From Senegalia massiliensis (GTDB lineage: Bacteria > Bacillota > Clostridia > Tissierellales > SIT17): a stretch of 64,000 nt of DNA. This document shows, piece by piece, positions 1-10,710 of this stretch; the stretch's first letter is position 1, and each line of letters begins with the position of its first letter. The stretch is from contig NZ_QXXA01000001.1 of assembly GCF_009911265.1 (NCBI RefSeq), forward strand, positions 124,001 to 188,000, written 5' to 3'. Both the position numbers and the translations under genes were made by a program. The notes under the pieces are model-generated. The model did not search any database and had not been told where the DNA came from. It saw only the letters and a program-made list of their open reading frames with translations.

Positions 1-1
1 A

Positions 2-1039
2 CTTTTAATTGCTGGGTTTAATCCATTAGATGCTTATAGAATAATAATAGAAGGTATATTTAGTAGAACAAAATATATTTCTTATGCCATTATATATTCC
101 ACACCTCTAATAATTACAGGGCTTTCTGTAACATTTGCATTTAGAACAGGATTGTTTAATATAGGAGCAGAAGGACAATTTATAATAGGTTCACTTGTAG
201 CAGCATTAATAGGACATTTTTTAGAATTACCTTTAGTTTTACATGTAATTGCGATTCTGATAGGAGCAGCATTAGCCGCTGGATTATGGGGTGGTATTGC
301 AGGATTTTTAAAGGCGAAATTTGGAGTACATGAGGTTATAGCAACAATAATGCTTAACTGGACTGCACTATATTTAAATAATTATATTATAATGAAACCT
401 TTCTTTAGAAGACCAGAAAGTGAGACATCAAAAGATATATTAGATAGTGCAAGTATTACATTTGTTGAAAAATGGAAATATAGTGATGCAGGAAGAGAAT
501 GGTTAAGTGGACATCCTTATTTAAAAGATTTCTTAGCGGCTCCTGCAAATGCTGGAATTATTTTCGCTATAATTTTAGCAATAATGATATGGTATATTTT
601 AAACAAGACTACATTAGGATATGAACTTCGTGCTGTAGGATATAATAAATTTGCAGCAGAATATGGCGGAATTAAAGTCAAAAAAAGTATTATTACATCA
701 ATGGTAATTGCTGGAGCTATTGCAGGACTAGCTGGAGCTATACAAGTAATGGGTGTAACTAAAAATGTAATAGTGTTACCACTTATGGAAGGTTATGGAT
801 TTGATGGAATAGCTGTGTCTCTTATAGCAGGAAATATGGCAATAGGAAATATTTTTTCAGGGTTATTATTTGGAGCACTTAAATATGGTGGACCTAAAAT
901 ACAACCACCATTAGGGGCGCCATCTGAAGTAATTGACATAATGATAGGAACTATAGTGTTCTTTATAGCTATACCAAGAATATTTAAGATGGTACTAGAA
1001 ATAAAGAACAAGAAACGAGGTGAAAAAAGTGCTAGGTGA
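2..1039 (+). CDS. Nucleoside ABC transporter permease (5' partial)
   Basis: Inner permease of a BmpA/Nup-type ABC importer for nucleosides, working in the cytoplasmic membrane with a lipoprotein binding protein and an ATPase that must lie upstream of the window. The frame is open from base 2, so the N-terminus is missing; the TTG at 152 is internal, because upstream codons (GFNPLDAYRIIIEGIF) continue the family sequence. The motif FNIGAEGQF and the later GYGFDGIAVSLIAGN are typical of the BPD_transp_2 (RbsC/LivH-like) fold, with about eight hydrophobic segments. The stop overlaps the next gene by 20 bp, so the two permeases are translationally coupled. The nucleoside specificity is inferred from the family. 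Confidence 0.85.
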   Translation, partial: LLIAGFNPLDAYRIIIEGIFSRTKYISYAIIYSTPLIITGLSVTFAFRTGLFNIGAEGQFIIGSLVAALIGHFLELPLVLHVIAILIGAALAAGLWGGIAGFLKAKFGVHEVIATIMLNWTALYLNNYIIMKPFFRRPESETSKDILDSASITFVEKWKYSDAGREWLSGHPYLKDFLAAPANAGIIFAIILAIMIWYILNKTTLGYELRAVGYNKFAAEYGGIKVKKSIITSMVIAGAIAGLAGAIQVMGVTKNVIVLPLMEGYGFDGIAVSLIAGNMAIGNIFSGLLFGALKYGGPKIQPPLGAPSEVIDIMIGTIVFFIAIPRIFKMVLEIKNKKRGEKSAR

Positions 1040-1964
1040 TTTAGGATTTATAATAGGAACTTCACTTATGTATGCAGCACCACTTTTATTTACAGCTTTA
1101 GGTGGAGTTATGTCAGAAAACTCTGGTGTAGTTAATATAGGTCTTGAAGGAATGATGTCAGTAGGTGCATTTACGGGAGCAGCAGTAGGATATTTCTCGG
1201 GAAATCCATGGCTTGCTTTTATTCTTGCAGGACTTGCTGCTGGAGTGTTTGGTTTACTTCATGCTATAGCTTCTGTTACATTTCATGCAGAGCAGGTAGT
1301 ATCAGGTATTGCAATTAACTTTTTAGGTCCTGGTATTGCATTATTTATGAGTAGATTGTTATTTAATAACTCTACAATGACTAAATCAATAGATTTTTCT
1401 GCTAAAATGCCAAGACCATTAAATGGAGTGTTTGAGTCAAATTCTTTTTTAGACTTAGTGTTTAATCAATATGCTACTGTTTATATGGCTTTTATATTAG
1501 TTTTTATAGTTTGGTTTACATTATATAAGACAAAGTTAGGATTAAGAATAAGAGCTGTTGGAGAACATCCAGCAGCAGCAGATACATTGGGAGTTAGTGT
1601 AACTAAGATAAGATACTTATCTGTGATATTATCAGGTGTATTTGCAGGGTTTGGAGGAGCTGCTATGAGTATTGCAGTTGTTTCTAACTTTAGACCTACA
1701 TTAATATCTGGTCAAGGATTTATAGCACTTGCTGCAGTAATATTTGGTAAGTGGAAGCCACAAGGTGCTATGTGGGCATGCTTATTGTTTGGAGCAGCTC
1801 AAGGACTGACTGTTTATTTAGGAGGTTCATCTATAATAAATATTTCATCACAATTATTAGCAATGCTTCCTTATTTATTAACATTAATAATTCTTACAGG
1901 ATTTGTAGGTAGGGCAACAGCTCCAACTGCAAATGGTGAACCTTATCAAAAAGGTGAAAGATAA
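1020..1964 (+). CDS. Nucleoside ABC transporter permease, second subunit
   Basis: Second permease of the same importer (314 aa, normal length), likely the NupQ/YufQ-type partner of the preceding gene. It begins at a GTG inside the end of that gene. Residues near 30-45 read GGVMSENSGVVNIGLEGMM, the hallmark of the family, and there are eight or more hydrophobic helices. The C-terminus is short and hydrophilic, and a strong intrinsic terminator follows directly, so this is the last gene of the transport operon. Heterodimeric permeases of this sort import purine and pyrimidine nucleosides; the purine nucleoside phosphorylase at the far end of the window would fit such a diet, but the two loci are not linked. 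Confidence 0.87.
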   Translation: MKKVLGDLGFIIGTSLMYAAPLLFTALGGVMSENSGVVNIGLEGMMSVGAFTGAAVGYFSGNPWLAFILAGLAAGVFGLLHAIASVTFHAEQVVSGIAINFLGPGIALFMSRLLFNNSTMTKSIDFSAKMPRPLNGVFESNSFLDLVFNQYATVYMAFILVFIVWFTLYKTKLGLRIRAVGEHPAAADTLGVSVTKIRYLSVILSGVFAGFGGAAMSIAVVSNFRPTLISGQGFIALAAVIFGKWKPQGAMWACLLFGAAQGLTVYLGGSSIINISSQLLAMLPYLLTLIILTGFVGRATAPTANGEPYQKGER

Positions 1965-1988
1965 AAGCGATCATATGATCGCTTTTTT
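1963..1988 (+). terminator. Intrinsic terminator after nucleoside transporter
   Basis: A perfect inverted repeat, AAAAGCGATCAT followed at once by ATGATCGCTTTT, ends in a T run. It starts at the stop codon of the second permease and closes the operon. Confidence 0.85.
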
Positions 1989-2019
1989 ATTAATCTTTAT
2001 TATGGTTAGTATGTTTAGC

Positions 2020-2048
2020 TTTAAGTAATCGTTTATTTTTGGTATAAT
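2020..2048 (+). promoter_or_regulatory. Putative promoter of rpoN
   Basis: A consensus -10 TATAAT at 2043-2048 is preceded by TGG, giving an extended -10. A weak -35 (TTTAAG, 2020-2025) sits 17 bp upstream. It lies 56 bp before the rpoN start and after the previous operon's terminator. Confidence 0.55.
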
Positions 2049-2103
2049 GTAAATAGATAAACATATATTTATACTATAGATAAAAAAGGTTGGGGTGAAA
2101 TAT

Positions 2104-3483
2104 ATGAGGATGGGATTTGATTTATCATTACAACAGACTCAAAAACTAGTTATGACTCCAGAGTTAAGACAGGCTATTAAGCTATTACAATTTAACAGCT
2201 ATGAACTCAATGAATATTTAGAAACTCAAATGGAATCTAATCCTTTAATAGAAAGAGAATTAAAAAAAGATAATAAAGAAGCTCAAGAAGACGTTTCTAT
2301 AGATCAAAAAGAGGAGATTGACTGGAAAGAATATTCAAATCAATATGATGATATTAGTTATAAAAAAGTCAATAGAAATAAAGAAGAATATAATTATGAA
2401 AATTTTATAACGAAAGAGGAGTCTTTAAAAGAACATTTATCTTTGCAATTAGATTTAACTCTTTCAGAAGGTATAGATAAATTAATTGCATCAATTTTAA
2501 TTGAAAATATAGATAGTAATGGTTATATTACTACTACTTTAGAAGATATTTCATCATATCTAAATATAAGTACAAAAAAGATAGAAGATATTTTATATCT
2601 CATTCAAACATTTGAACCAATAGGTGTAGGAGCAAGAGATTTAAAAGAATGTTTAAAAATTCAATTAAAAAATAAAAATTTAGATAGTACTGATATCATA
2701 TCTATAATAAATAATCATTTGGAAGATGTAGGAGCAAATAGATTAGGAAAAATATCAAAAACAATTGGTATAAGTATAAAAAGAGTTCAGTATCTTTGTG
2801 ATATAATTAAAACACTTGAGCCTAAACCTGGTAGAGGATTTCCAAGTGACGATGATGATATAAAATATGTTAAACCTGATGTAATATTAGAAGAAATTGA
2901 TGGAGAATATATAATAAGAGTAAATGATACTACGGCACCAAGATTGGTTATAAATGATTTTTATAAAAATATGTTAAATAATAAAGAAAATAATGATGCT
3001 TCTAAATTTATTAATCATAAATTAAATTCTGCTATGTGGCTTATTAAAAGTATAGAACAGAGAAGAATGACGATATTTAAAGTAGTTACTTCTATTGTGA
3101 AATATCAAAAGGATTTTTTCAAAAAAGGACAGAAATTTTTGAAGCCTTTAACTTTGAGAGAAATAGCAGATGATATAGAAATGCATGAGTCTACAGTAAG
3201 TAGAGCAACAAATGGGAAGTATATTCAAACCCCTAGAGGATTATTTGAACTAAAGTATTTTTTCTCTAGTGGTATAAAAGCAAGTGATGGAAATGTAGCT
3301 TCTACAGGTGTTAAATCAATAATAAAAGAATTAGTAGATAATGAAAATCCTAAAAAACCTTTAAGTGATCAAAAAATAGCTGATACACTTAAACAAAAAG
3401 AAATAAATATTTCTAGACGAACTGTAGCTAAATATAGAGATGAACTAAATATTCCATCATCATCAAAAAGAAGAAGATACTAG
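2104..3483 (+). CDS. rpoN: RNA polymerase sigma-54 factor
   Basis: Alternative sigma factor that directs RNA polymerase to -24/-12 promoters and needs AAA+ activators. The N-terminal activator-interacting region is Q/L-rich (LSLQQTQKLVMTPELRQAI), the middle holds the core-binding domain, and near the C-terminus lies the RpoN box (RRTVAKYRDELNIPSS) that contacts the -24 element. The length, about 459 aa, is normal. ATG 2104 is chosen over the in-frame GTG at 2095 because the GGTTGGGG ribosome site lies just upstream of it; ATG 2110 is also possible. The gene stands alone upstream of cggR, a common clostridial order. No -24/-12 promoter was recognised in the window, so its targets are unknown. 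Confidence 0.95.
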   Translation: MRMGFDLSLQQTQKLVMTPELRQAIKLLQFNSYELNEYLETQMESNPLIERELKKDNKEAQEDVSIDQKEEIDWKEYSNQYDDISYKKVNRNKEEYNYENFITKEESLKEHLSLQLDLTLSEGIDKLIASILIENIDSNGYITTTLEDISSYLNISTKKIEDILYLIQTFEPIGVGARDLKECLKIQLKNKNLDSTDIISIINNHLEDVGANRLGKISKTIGISIKRVQYLCDIIKTLEPKPGRGFPSDDDDIKYVKPDVILEEIDGEYIIRVNDTTAPRLVINDFYKNMLNNKENNDASKFINHKLNSAMWLIKSIEQRRMTIFKVVTSIVKYQKDFFKKGQKFLKPLTLREIADDIEMHESTVSRATNGKYIQTPRGLFELKYFFSSGIKASDGNVASTGVKSIIKELVDNENPKKPLSDQKIADTLKQKEINISRRTVAKYRDELNIPSSSKRRRY

Positions 3484-3518
3484 AAAATTTAAATTTTCTA
3501 GTATCTTCTTCTTTTTTT
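3465..3518 (+). terminator. Long palindromic terminator overlapping the rpoN 3' end
   Basis: A perfect 26-bp inverted repeat with arms at 3465-3490 and 3491-3516 is centred just past the rpoN stop codon. The left arm contains the last five codons (KRRRY) and the stop. A run of T residues follows (3512-3518). Confidence 0.85.
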
Positions 3519-3520
3519 GC

Positions 3521-3549
3521 TTGAAATTATTTGACTTTTAAATTATAAT
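3521..3549 (+). promoter_or_regulatory. Promoter of the cggR-glycolysis operon
   Basis: TTGAAA at 3521-3526, a 17-bp spacer and a perfect TATAAT at 3544-3549 form a strong sigma-A promoter. It is placed immediately after the rpoN terminator and 94 bp before cggR. Confidence 0.75.
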
Positions 3550-3580
3550 AAACTTGAAGGCAATATTTTTTTAAGCAAAG

Positions 3581-3616
3581 TGGGACTAATAATAACATAC
3601 GGGGCATTTTAAGTCC
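3581..3616 (+). promoter_or_regulatory. Putative CggR operator
   Basis: Between promoter and cggR the sequence reads TGGGAC-N6-TAAC-N4-GGGGCA-N6-GTCC. As I recall it, the Bacillus subtilis CggR operator is CGGGAC-N6-TGTC-N4-CGGGAC-N6-TGTC, so the spacing matches exactly and most bases of the first repeat are kept. The outer bases also form an inverted repeat (TGGGACT/AGTCCCA). Position downstream of the promoter would suit a roadblock repressor released by fructose-1,6-bisphosphate. Confidence 0.5.
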
Positions 3617-3643
3617 CATCTAATTAATTTAGGAGTGTAAAGT

Positions 3644-4669
3644 ATGAAAGATATAATTAATCTGCAAAAAAAAATTATGCCTGAAATGATAGAATTGCTC
3701 AATAAGAGGTATAATATATTAAGAACTGTTTATTATAACTCTCCTATTGGAAGAAGAACCTTAGCAAATTCATTAGGAATAGGAGAAAGGGCAATTAGAA
3801 CAGAAGTTGACATTCTAAAAAAGCAAGGGTTATTAGAAGTTAAATCTATGGGTATGAATGTTACAGAAGTAGGCATAAATATAATAGATGATTTAAAAGA
3901 ATTCATTTATGAATTGAGAGATTTATCAATTCTAGAAGAAAAATTAAAAAAAATATTGAATTTAAAAAATATTTATGTAGTACCAGGTGATTTTGATAAT
4001 GATCAATACATATTATCTGATATTGGAAAAGAGGCTTCAAAACACATATTAAATACCATAAATGATAATAATATACTAGGAATCACTGGTGGAACTACTA
4101 TGGCTGAGGTTGCAAATAATATGCCTAATGTTCATAATCTAAAAGATATATTAGTTTTGCCAGCAAGAGGTGGAATTGGTAAGGATTTAAAAACTCAATC
4201 TAATAATATTGCGGCGAAAATAGCAGAAAAGTTGAATGGTAGTTATAAATTGTTACATATACCAGACAATATTGGAAAAGAAGCATTGGATACTCTTATG
4301 AAATTTGATGAAATAAAATCTTTGATAGATTCTATAAAAAAAATAGATGTATTAGTATTTGGAATTGGTAGAGCAGATACTATGGCTGAAAGAAGAAATC
4401 TATCTGAAGATATCATAGATTCACTTAGAACAAATAAAGCTGTATCAGAAGCATTTGGATATTATTTTGATACTTTTGGAAATATAGTAAGAGAATCAAA
4501 CACTGTAGGGCTTAATTTAAAAGATTTTAAAAGAATCAAAAATGTAATAGGAATTGCGGCAGGAGCAAAAAAGTCAGAAGCAATACTTGCAATTACAGCC
4601 TTAAGAAATGATTTAACTCTAATAGTTGATGAAGGTGCAGCAAGATCAATACTTAAGAAAGTTAAATAA
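3644..4669 (+). CDS. cggR: Central glycolytic genes regulator CggR
   Basis: SorC/DeoR-family repressor of the glycolytic operon that follows. Residues about 20-85 form a winged helix-turn-helix (GRRTLANSLGIGERAIRTEV), and the rest is the sugar-phosphate-binding SorC domain with GITGGTTMAEVANN and the later VLVFGIGRADTM. In Bacillus the effector is fructose-1,6-bisphosphate, which relieves DNA binding. The 341-aa length is normal. It is the first gene of the operon, 40 bp before gap, behind its own promoter and a putative operator, so it is probably autoregulated. Start ATG 3644 follows the ribosome site AGGAGTG. Confidence 0.93.
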   Translation: MKDIINLQKKIMPEMIELLNKRYNILRTVYYNSPIGRRTLANSLGIGERAIRTEVDILKKQGLLEVKSMGMNVTEVGINIIDDLKEFIYELRDLSILEEKLKKILNLKNIYVVPGDFDNDQYILSDIGKEASKHILNTINDNNILGITGGTTMAEVANNMPNVHNLKDILVLPARGGIGKDLKTQSNNIAAKIAEKLNGSYKLLHIPDNIGKEALDTLMKFDEIKSLIDSIKKIDVLVFGIGRADTMAERRNLSEDIIDSLRTNKAVSEAFGYYFDTFGNIVRESNTVGLNLKDFKRIKNVIGIAAGAKKSEAILAITALRNDLTLIVDEGAARSILKKVK

Positions 4670-4709
4670 TTAAATTTAAAATATAAAAAAATAAGAGGAG
4701 GAATTATTA

Positions 4710-5723
4710 ATGACTATGAAAGTAGCAATTAATGGTTTTGGTAGAATAGGAAGAAATGTATTGAGAGCAGCATTAGAAGATAATGTTGAGGAGTTAGAAT
4801 TTGTTGCAGTTAATAACTCAGGTAAGGTTGAAGATCTAGCACATTTATTTAAATATGATTCACTTTTTGGAAAATTTGAAGGAGAAGTGAAGGCAGAAGA
4901 TGACTATATAGTAATTGATGGTAAAAAAATAAAGAAATTAAATGAAAGAGATCCTGAAAAATTACCATGGAAAGAACTTGGAGTAGATTTAGTAATTGAA
5001 TCAACAGGAGTATTCAGAGATAGAGAAGGTGCAGAAAAGCATATTAAAGCAGGAGCTAAAAAAGTATTAATTTCTGCTCCAGCAAAAGACGAAGATATTA
5101 CTATAGTAATGGGTGTAAATGAAAAAGATTATGACAAAGATAATCATAACATTATTTCAAATGCATCTTGTACTACAAACTGTTTAGCACCTTTCTCAAA
5201 AGTTATATTAGATAAATTTGGTATTAAAAGTGGACTTATGACAACAGTTCATGCATATACTAATGACCAAAGAATATTAGATGGAACGCATAAAGACTTA
5301 AGAAGAGCAAGAGCAGCAGCAGAAAGTATAATTCCAACAACAACAGGAGCAGCAAAAGCTGTAGGATTAGTTATTCCTGAACTTAAAGGTATAGTTAATG
5401 GTATGGCAATGAGAGTACCAACACCAACTGTTTCAGTAGTTGATATAGTATTCGAATTAGAAAATAGTGCAACAGCTGAAGAAGTAAACAAAGCATTAAA
5501 AGAAGCTGCAGAAGGAGAATTAAAAGGAATATTAGCTTACTCTGATGAACCATTAGTATCTATGGATTATAGAAAAGATCCTAACTCATCAATTATAGAT
5601 GGATTATCTACTATGACAGTAGGAGATAATTTAGTTAAAGTTGTATCTTGGTATGATAATGAGTGGGGTTATTCTTCAAGAGTAGTAGACTTAGCTAAAC
5701 TTATAGCAGAAAAAGGACTTTAA
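4710..5723 (+). CDS. gap: Glyceraldehyde-3-phosphate dehydrogenase, type I
   Basis: Oxidises glyceraldehyde-3-phosphate with NAD+ and phosphate to 1,3-bisphosphoglycerate in the cytosol. The N-terminal Rossmann motif [14 protein letters not shown] and the catalytic [11 protein letters not shown], with the nucleophile at about Cys154, are intact; 337 aa is the standard length. It is preceded by an excellent AGAGGAGG ribosome site and directly follows its regulator cggR. A strong hairpin separates it from pgk, which may protect or partly terminate the cggR-gap message, as is known for differentially processed gap transcripts in Bacillus. Acidic residue 33-34 replacement (NN) is compatible with NAD use, but cofactor preference was not tested. 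Confidence 0.97.
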   Translation: MTMKVAINGFGRIGRNVLRAALEDNVEELEFVAVNNSGKVEDLAHLFKYDSLFGKFEGEVKAEDDYIVIDGKKIKKLNERDPEKLPWKELGVDLVIESTGVFRDREGAEKHIKAGAKKVLISAPAKDEDITIVMGVNEKDYDKDNHNIISNASCTTNCLAPFSKVILDKFGIKSGLMTTVHAYTNDQRILDGTHKDLRRARAAAESIIPTTTGAAKAVGLVIPELKGIVNGMAMRVPTPTVSVVDIVFELENSATAEEVNKALKEAAEGELKGILAYSDEPLVSMDYRKDPNSSIIDGLSTMTVGDNLVKVVSWYDNEWGYSSRVVDLAKLIAEKGL

Positions 5724-5733
5724 TAAAAATAAC

Positions 5734-5764
5734 AACCGGTTATATAGATTCTATATAACCGGTT
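5734..5764 (+). terminator. Intercistronic hairpin between gap and pgk
   Basis: A perfect 14-bp stem with arms AACCGGTTATATAG and its complement closes on a 3-nt loop. Only TT follows before CACTAG, so it is a poor terminator. It is better read as an RNA-stabilising, processing or partial-termination element that sets the gap:pgk ratio. Confidence 0.6.
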
Positions 5765-5804
5765 TCACTAGTAAGCACTAATGAATATTAAAGGAGTGAA
5801 TTTG

Positions 5805-6998
5805 ATGCAAAATAAGAAGACTGTAGAAGATTTAGATATAAGAGGTAAAAGAGTATTAGTTAGATGTGACTTTAATGTTCCAATGGACGAAAATAGAAAT
5901 ATAACAGATGACAGAAGAATAAAAAGTGCACTTCCTACGATTAAATATATATTAGAAAATGATGGAAAAGTTGTACTTATGTCTCACTTAGGTAGACCAA
6001 AAGGTGAAGCTAAGAAGGAATTTAGTTTAGAACCAGTTGCAAAAAGACTTGCAGACTTATTAGGAAGAGAAGTTATATTTGCAGAAGATGATGAAGTTGT
6101 AGGGGAAAGTGCAAAAAAAGCAGTAAGTGAAATGGAAATTGGAGATGTAGTATTACTTCAGAATACTAGATTTAGAAAAGAAGAAAAGAAAAATGAAGAA
6201 GAATTTGCTAAAAGCTTAGCATCGTTAGGTGATATTTTTGTAAATGATGCTTTTGGAACAGCGCATAGAGCTCATGCATCAAATGTAGGAGTTTCAAATC
6301 ACTTACCTTCTGCAATTGGATACTTAGTAAAACGTGAATTAGATATTATGGCTGGTGCAATTTCAAATCCAGAAAGACCTTTCCTTGCAATACTTGGAGG
6401 AGCAAAAGTAACTGATAAAATAGGAGTAATAGAAAATTTATTAGATAAAGTAGATTCTTTAATAATAGGTGGAGGCATGTCTTATACATTTTTAAATGCA
6501 AAAGGACATGAAGTAGGTACATCCTTGTTAGAAAAAGATAAGGTGAATTTAGCAAAAGAATTAATGGAAAAAGCAGAACAAAAAAATGTGAAACTTTTAT
6601 TGCCTGTAGATATAGTTATAACAAAAGAATTTAAAAATGATTCAGAATATAAAACTGTAAATATTGATAGTATACCAAAAGATATGATGGGGCTTGATAT
6701 AGGAGAAAAAACTAGAGATTTATTTTCTGAAGAAATAAAAAATTCTAAAACTGTAATCTGGAATGGTCCAATGGGCGTATTTGAAATGGAAAATTTCGCG
6801 AAGGGAACTAATAGAATAGCAGAAGCTATGGCTGAATCTGATGCTACAACTATAATAGGTGGTGGAGATAGTGCAGCAGCTGTAGAAAAAACAGGATTAA
6901 ATGATAAAATGACTCATATCTCTACTGGTGGTGGAGCATCACTTGAACTTTTTGAAGGAAAGAAATTACCAGGAATTGAAGCTCTAGAAGATAAATAG
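5805..6998 (+). CDS. pgk: Phosphoglycerate kinase
   Basis: Transfers phosphate from 1,3-bisphosphoglycerate to ADP, the first ATP-forming step of glycolysis. The N-terminal [12 protein letters not shown] substrate loop, [10 protein letters not shown], and the C-terminal nucleotide motif [14 protein letters not shown] are all present. The in-frame ATG at 5781 is rejected as start because the ribosome site AAAGGAG lies after it; ATG 5805 gives 397 aa, the usual length. It is followed by tpiA after 13 bp and is part of the same operon. Confidence 0.97.
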   Translation: MQNKKTVEDLDIRGKRVLVRCDFNVPMDENRNITDDRRIKSALPTIKYILENDGKVVLMSHLGRPKGEAKKEFSLEPVAKRLADLLGREVIFAEDDEVVGESAKKAVSEMEIGDVVLLQNTRFRKEEKKNEEEFAKSLASLGDIFVNDAFGTAHRAHASNVGVSNHLPSAIGYLVKRELDIMAGAISNPERPFLAILGGAKVTDKIGVIENLLDKVDSLIIGGGMSYTFLNAKGHEVGTSLLEKDKVNLAKELMEKAEQKNVKLLLPVDIVITKEFKNDSEYKTVNIDSIPKDMMGLDIGEKTRDLFSEEIKNSKTVIWNGPMGVFEMENFAKGTNRIAEAMAESDATTIIGGGDSAAAVEKTGLNDKMTHISTGGGASLELFEGKKLPGIEALEDK

Positions 6999-7011
6999 GG
7001 GGTAATATAAA

Positions 7012-7758
7012 GTGAGAAAACCAATAATTGCTGGAAACTGGAAAATGAATAAAACAATATCTGAAGGTGTTGATTTTGTAAAACAAATCAAACATCTCGG
7101 AGATAACACTGATGTAGAAGTTGTGGTATGTGTACCATTTGTATCACTTGAAAGTATTAAAAAAGAGCTTAAAGGTAGTAATGTAAAATTAGGTTCTCAA
7201 AATATTCATTGGGAAGAAAATGGTGCTTATACAGGTGAAATATCACCTTTGATGTTAAAAGAAATTGGTATAGATTATGCTATCATAGGACATTCAGAAA
7301 GAAGACAATACTTTGCAGAGACAGATGAAACAGTAAATAAAAAAGTAAAAACAAGTTTAGATCATGGTATAAATCCTATTGTATGTGTTGGTGAAACATT
7401 AGAAGAAAGAGAAAATAATACTGCAAAAGAAAAAGTAAAAGTTCAAATAACTAAAGCATTAGAGGGAATAAGTGAAAAAGAAATGTCAGATATAGTTTTA
7501 GCTTATGAGCCTATTTGGGCAATAGGTACAGGAAAAACTGCTTCTAGTGAAGATGCAAATGAGATGATAGCTTTTATAAGAGATATAGTTAAGGAGAAAT
7601 ACGATGAAGAGATATCAGAAACTGTAAGGATTCAATACGGTGGTAGTGTTAAACCTCAAAATGTTACTGAAATTATGAATCAACCTGATATTGATGGAGC
7701 ATTAGTAGGAGGAGCAAGTCTTAAAAAAGATGACTTCACTGAACTTGTAAGGTTTTAA
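7012..7758 (+). CDS. tpiA: Triosephosphate isomerase
   Basis: Interconverts dihydroxyacetone phosphate and glyceraldehyde-3-phosphate. The start region IIAGNWKMNKT carries the catalytic Lys, IIGHSERR the electrophilic His, and AYEPIWAIGTGKTAS the catalytic Glu and loop 6; YGGSVKPQN binds phosphate. The length of 248 aa is normal. The start is a GTG at 7012 placed behind AGGGGGT. The stop lies 12 bp before gpmI, so translation is likely coupled within the glycolytic operon. Confidence 0.97.
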   Translation: MRKPIIAGNWKMNKTISEGVDFVKQIKHLGDNTDVEVVVCVPFVSLESIKKELKGSNVKLGSQNIHWEENGAYTGEISPLMLKEIGIDYAIIGHSERRQYFAETDETVNKKVKTSLDHGINPIVCVGETLEERENNTAKEKVKVQITKALEGISEKEMSDIVLAYEPIWAIGTGKTASSEDANEMIAFIRDIVKEKYDEEISETVRIQYGGSVKPQNVTEIMNQPDIDGALVGGASLKKDDFTELVRF

Positions 7759-7770
7759 AGGAGGACAACA

Positions 7771-9306
7771 ATGAAAGAAAAATTAGCAGCAATAGTTATA
7801 TTAGATGGTTGGGGACTTGGTAATAAATATGAAGGAAATGCAACTTTTCTAGCAAACACCCCTAATTTTGATAGATTGAAAAAATCTAATCCATATACTG
7901 AATTAATAGCTAGTGGTGAGTCAGTAGGTCTACCTGAAGGACAAATGGGCAATTCAGAAGTAGGTCATTTGAATATAGGAGCAGGAAGAATTATTTACCA
8001 AGAGTTTACAAGGATAAATAAATCCATTAACGATGGAGATTTTTTTGATAAAGAAGAATTTAATGAAGCTATAGATCATGCTAAAGGAAATAATAGAAAT
8101 CTTCATTTGTTTGGTTTATTTTCTCATGGTGGAGTTCATAGTCATAGTTCTCATTTATATGCTTTATTAGAGTTAGCGGCAAAGAAAAACTTTAAAGATG
8201 TTTATATTCATGCATTTCTAGATGGTAGAGATGTACCACCTAAAAGTGGATTGTCAGATATAAAGGAACTAGAAGAAAAGATTAAGGAAATTGGAGTAGG
8301 TAAAATTGCTACAATTTCAGGACGTTATTATGCAATGGATAGAGATAAAAGATGGGATAGAACAGAAAAAGCATATAATGCAATTGTTTTAGGTAAAGGA
8401 TTAGAAGCGGATAGTGCAGAATCTGCAATACAAAATTCATATGATGAAGATGTTACTGATGAATTTGTAGTTCCTACTGTTATAAAAGAAAATGATAAGC
8501 CAGTTGTTACAGTAGAAAGTGGAGATTCAATTATTTTCTTTAACTTTAGACCTGATAGAGCAAGACAATTAACTAGAGCATTTGTTGATGAAGAATTTGA
8601 AGGTTTCAATAGAGAAGAAAAAGTAGATACTGAATATATAACAATGACTCAATATGATAAAACAATAGAAAATGTAAAAGTTGCTTTTAAACCACAACAA
8701 TATAAAAATACATTAGGTGAATATATAAGTAGTTTAGGAAAAAAACAACTTAGAATAACAGAGACTGAGAAATATGCACATGTTACATTTTTCTTTAATG
8801 GAGGAGTAGAGCAGCCGAATATTGATGAAGATAGAGTTTTAATTCCTTCTCCAAAGGTATCAACATATGACCTTCAACCTGAAATGAGTGCAGAACAAGT
8901 AAAAGATAAAGCTATTGAAAATTTAAATAAAAATAATTATAGTCTTATGGTATTAAACTTTGCAAATCCTGACATGGTAGGTCATACTGGTGATATTGAT
9001 GCAGCGGTAAAAGCAGTTGAAACTGTTGATAAATATTTAGGAGAAGTAGTGGATGAATTAGAGAAGTTAGGAGCAAGTGTTCTTATAACTGCAGATCATG
9101 GGAATGCAGAGCAAATGAGAGATGAAGAGACTGGAGCAGTATTAACAGCACATACTACAAATAAAGTACCATGTATAGTACTTGGTGAAGGTGATGTAAA
9201 ATTAAGAGAAGGTGGAATATTAGCAGATATATCACCTACAATATTAGATATGTTAAGTGTAGATAAGCCTAATGAAATGACAGGTAAATCTTTGATCTTA
9301 AAATAA
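7771..9306 (+). CDS. gpmI: Phosphoglycerate mutase, cofactor-independent
   Basis: Converts 3-phosphoglycerate to 2-phosphoglycerate using two Mn2+ ions and a phosphoserine intermediate. It belongs to the alkaline phosphatase superfamily. The N-terminal LDGWG supplies a metal Asp, GNSEVGHLNIGAGR carries the phosphorylated Ser at about residue 62, and the C-terminal TADHGNAEQM supplies further metal ligands. The length, 511 aa, is typical. Mn-dependent iPGM enzymes in spore-forming Firmicutes are pH sensitive during sporulation, which may apply here. It sits between tpiA and eno with a strong AAAGGAGG ribosome site. Confidence 0.96.
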   Translation: MKEKLAAIVILDGWGLGNKYEGNATFLANTPNFDRLKKSNPYTELIASGESVGLPEGQMGNSEVGHLNIGAGRIIYQEFTRINKSINDGDFFDKEEFNEAIDHAKGNNRNLHLFGLFSHGGVHSHSSHLYALLELAAKKNFKDVYIHAFLDGRDVPPKSGLSDIKELEEKIKEIGVGKIATISGRYYAMDRDKRWDRTEKAYNAIVLGKGLEADSAESAIQNSYDEDVTDEFVVPTVIKENDKPVVTVESGDSIIFFNFRPDRARQLTRAFVDEEFEGFNREEKVDTEYITMTQYDKTIENVKVAFKPQQYKNTLGEYISSLGKKQLRITETEKYAHVTFFFNGGVEQPNIDEDRVLIPSPKVSTYDLQPEMSAEQVKDKAIENLNKNNYSLMVLNFANPDMVGHTGDIDAAVKAVETVDKYLGEVVDELEKLGASVLITADHGNAEQMRDEETGAVLTAHTTNKVPCIVLGEGDVKLREGGILADISPTILDMLSVDKPNEMTGKSLILK

Positions 9307-10623
<1,317 letters not shown>

Positions 10624-10652
10624 AAAATGATAAAAACAATATAAAAAAGTTT

Positions 10653-10690
10653 CATAAATGATAAGGATAAAATTATCCTTATCATTTATG
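10653..10690 (+). terminator. Hairpin terminator after eno
   Basis: An 18-bp perfect inverted repeat (arms 10653-10670 and 10673-10690) lies 29 bp after eno. The following TGTTTAT is only modestly T-rich. It is the natural end of the glycolytic operon. Confidence 0.7.
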
Positions 10691-10710
10691 TGTTTATAAT
10701 GATTATTTGA

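Noticed and set aside
793-1011. Overlapping reverse-strand frames across the housekeeping genes
   Set aside because: These lie antisense to well-supported genes, have no ribosome sites and no family features; they follow from AT-rich codon use.
2104-3483. Sigma-54 -24/-12 promoters driven by the local rpoN
   Set aside because: I looked for TGGCAC-N5-TTGCA-like sequences upstream of genes and saw no convincing match.
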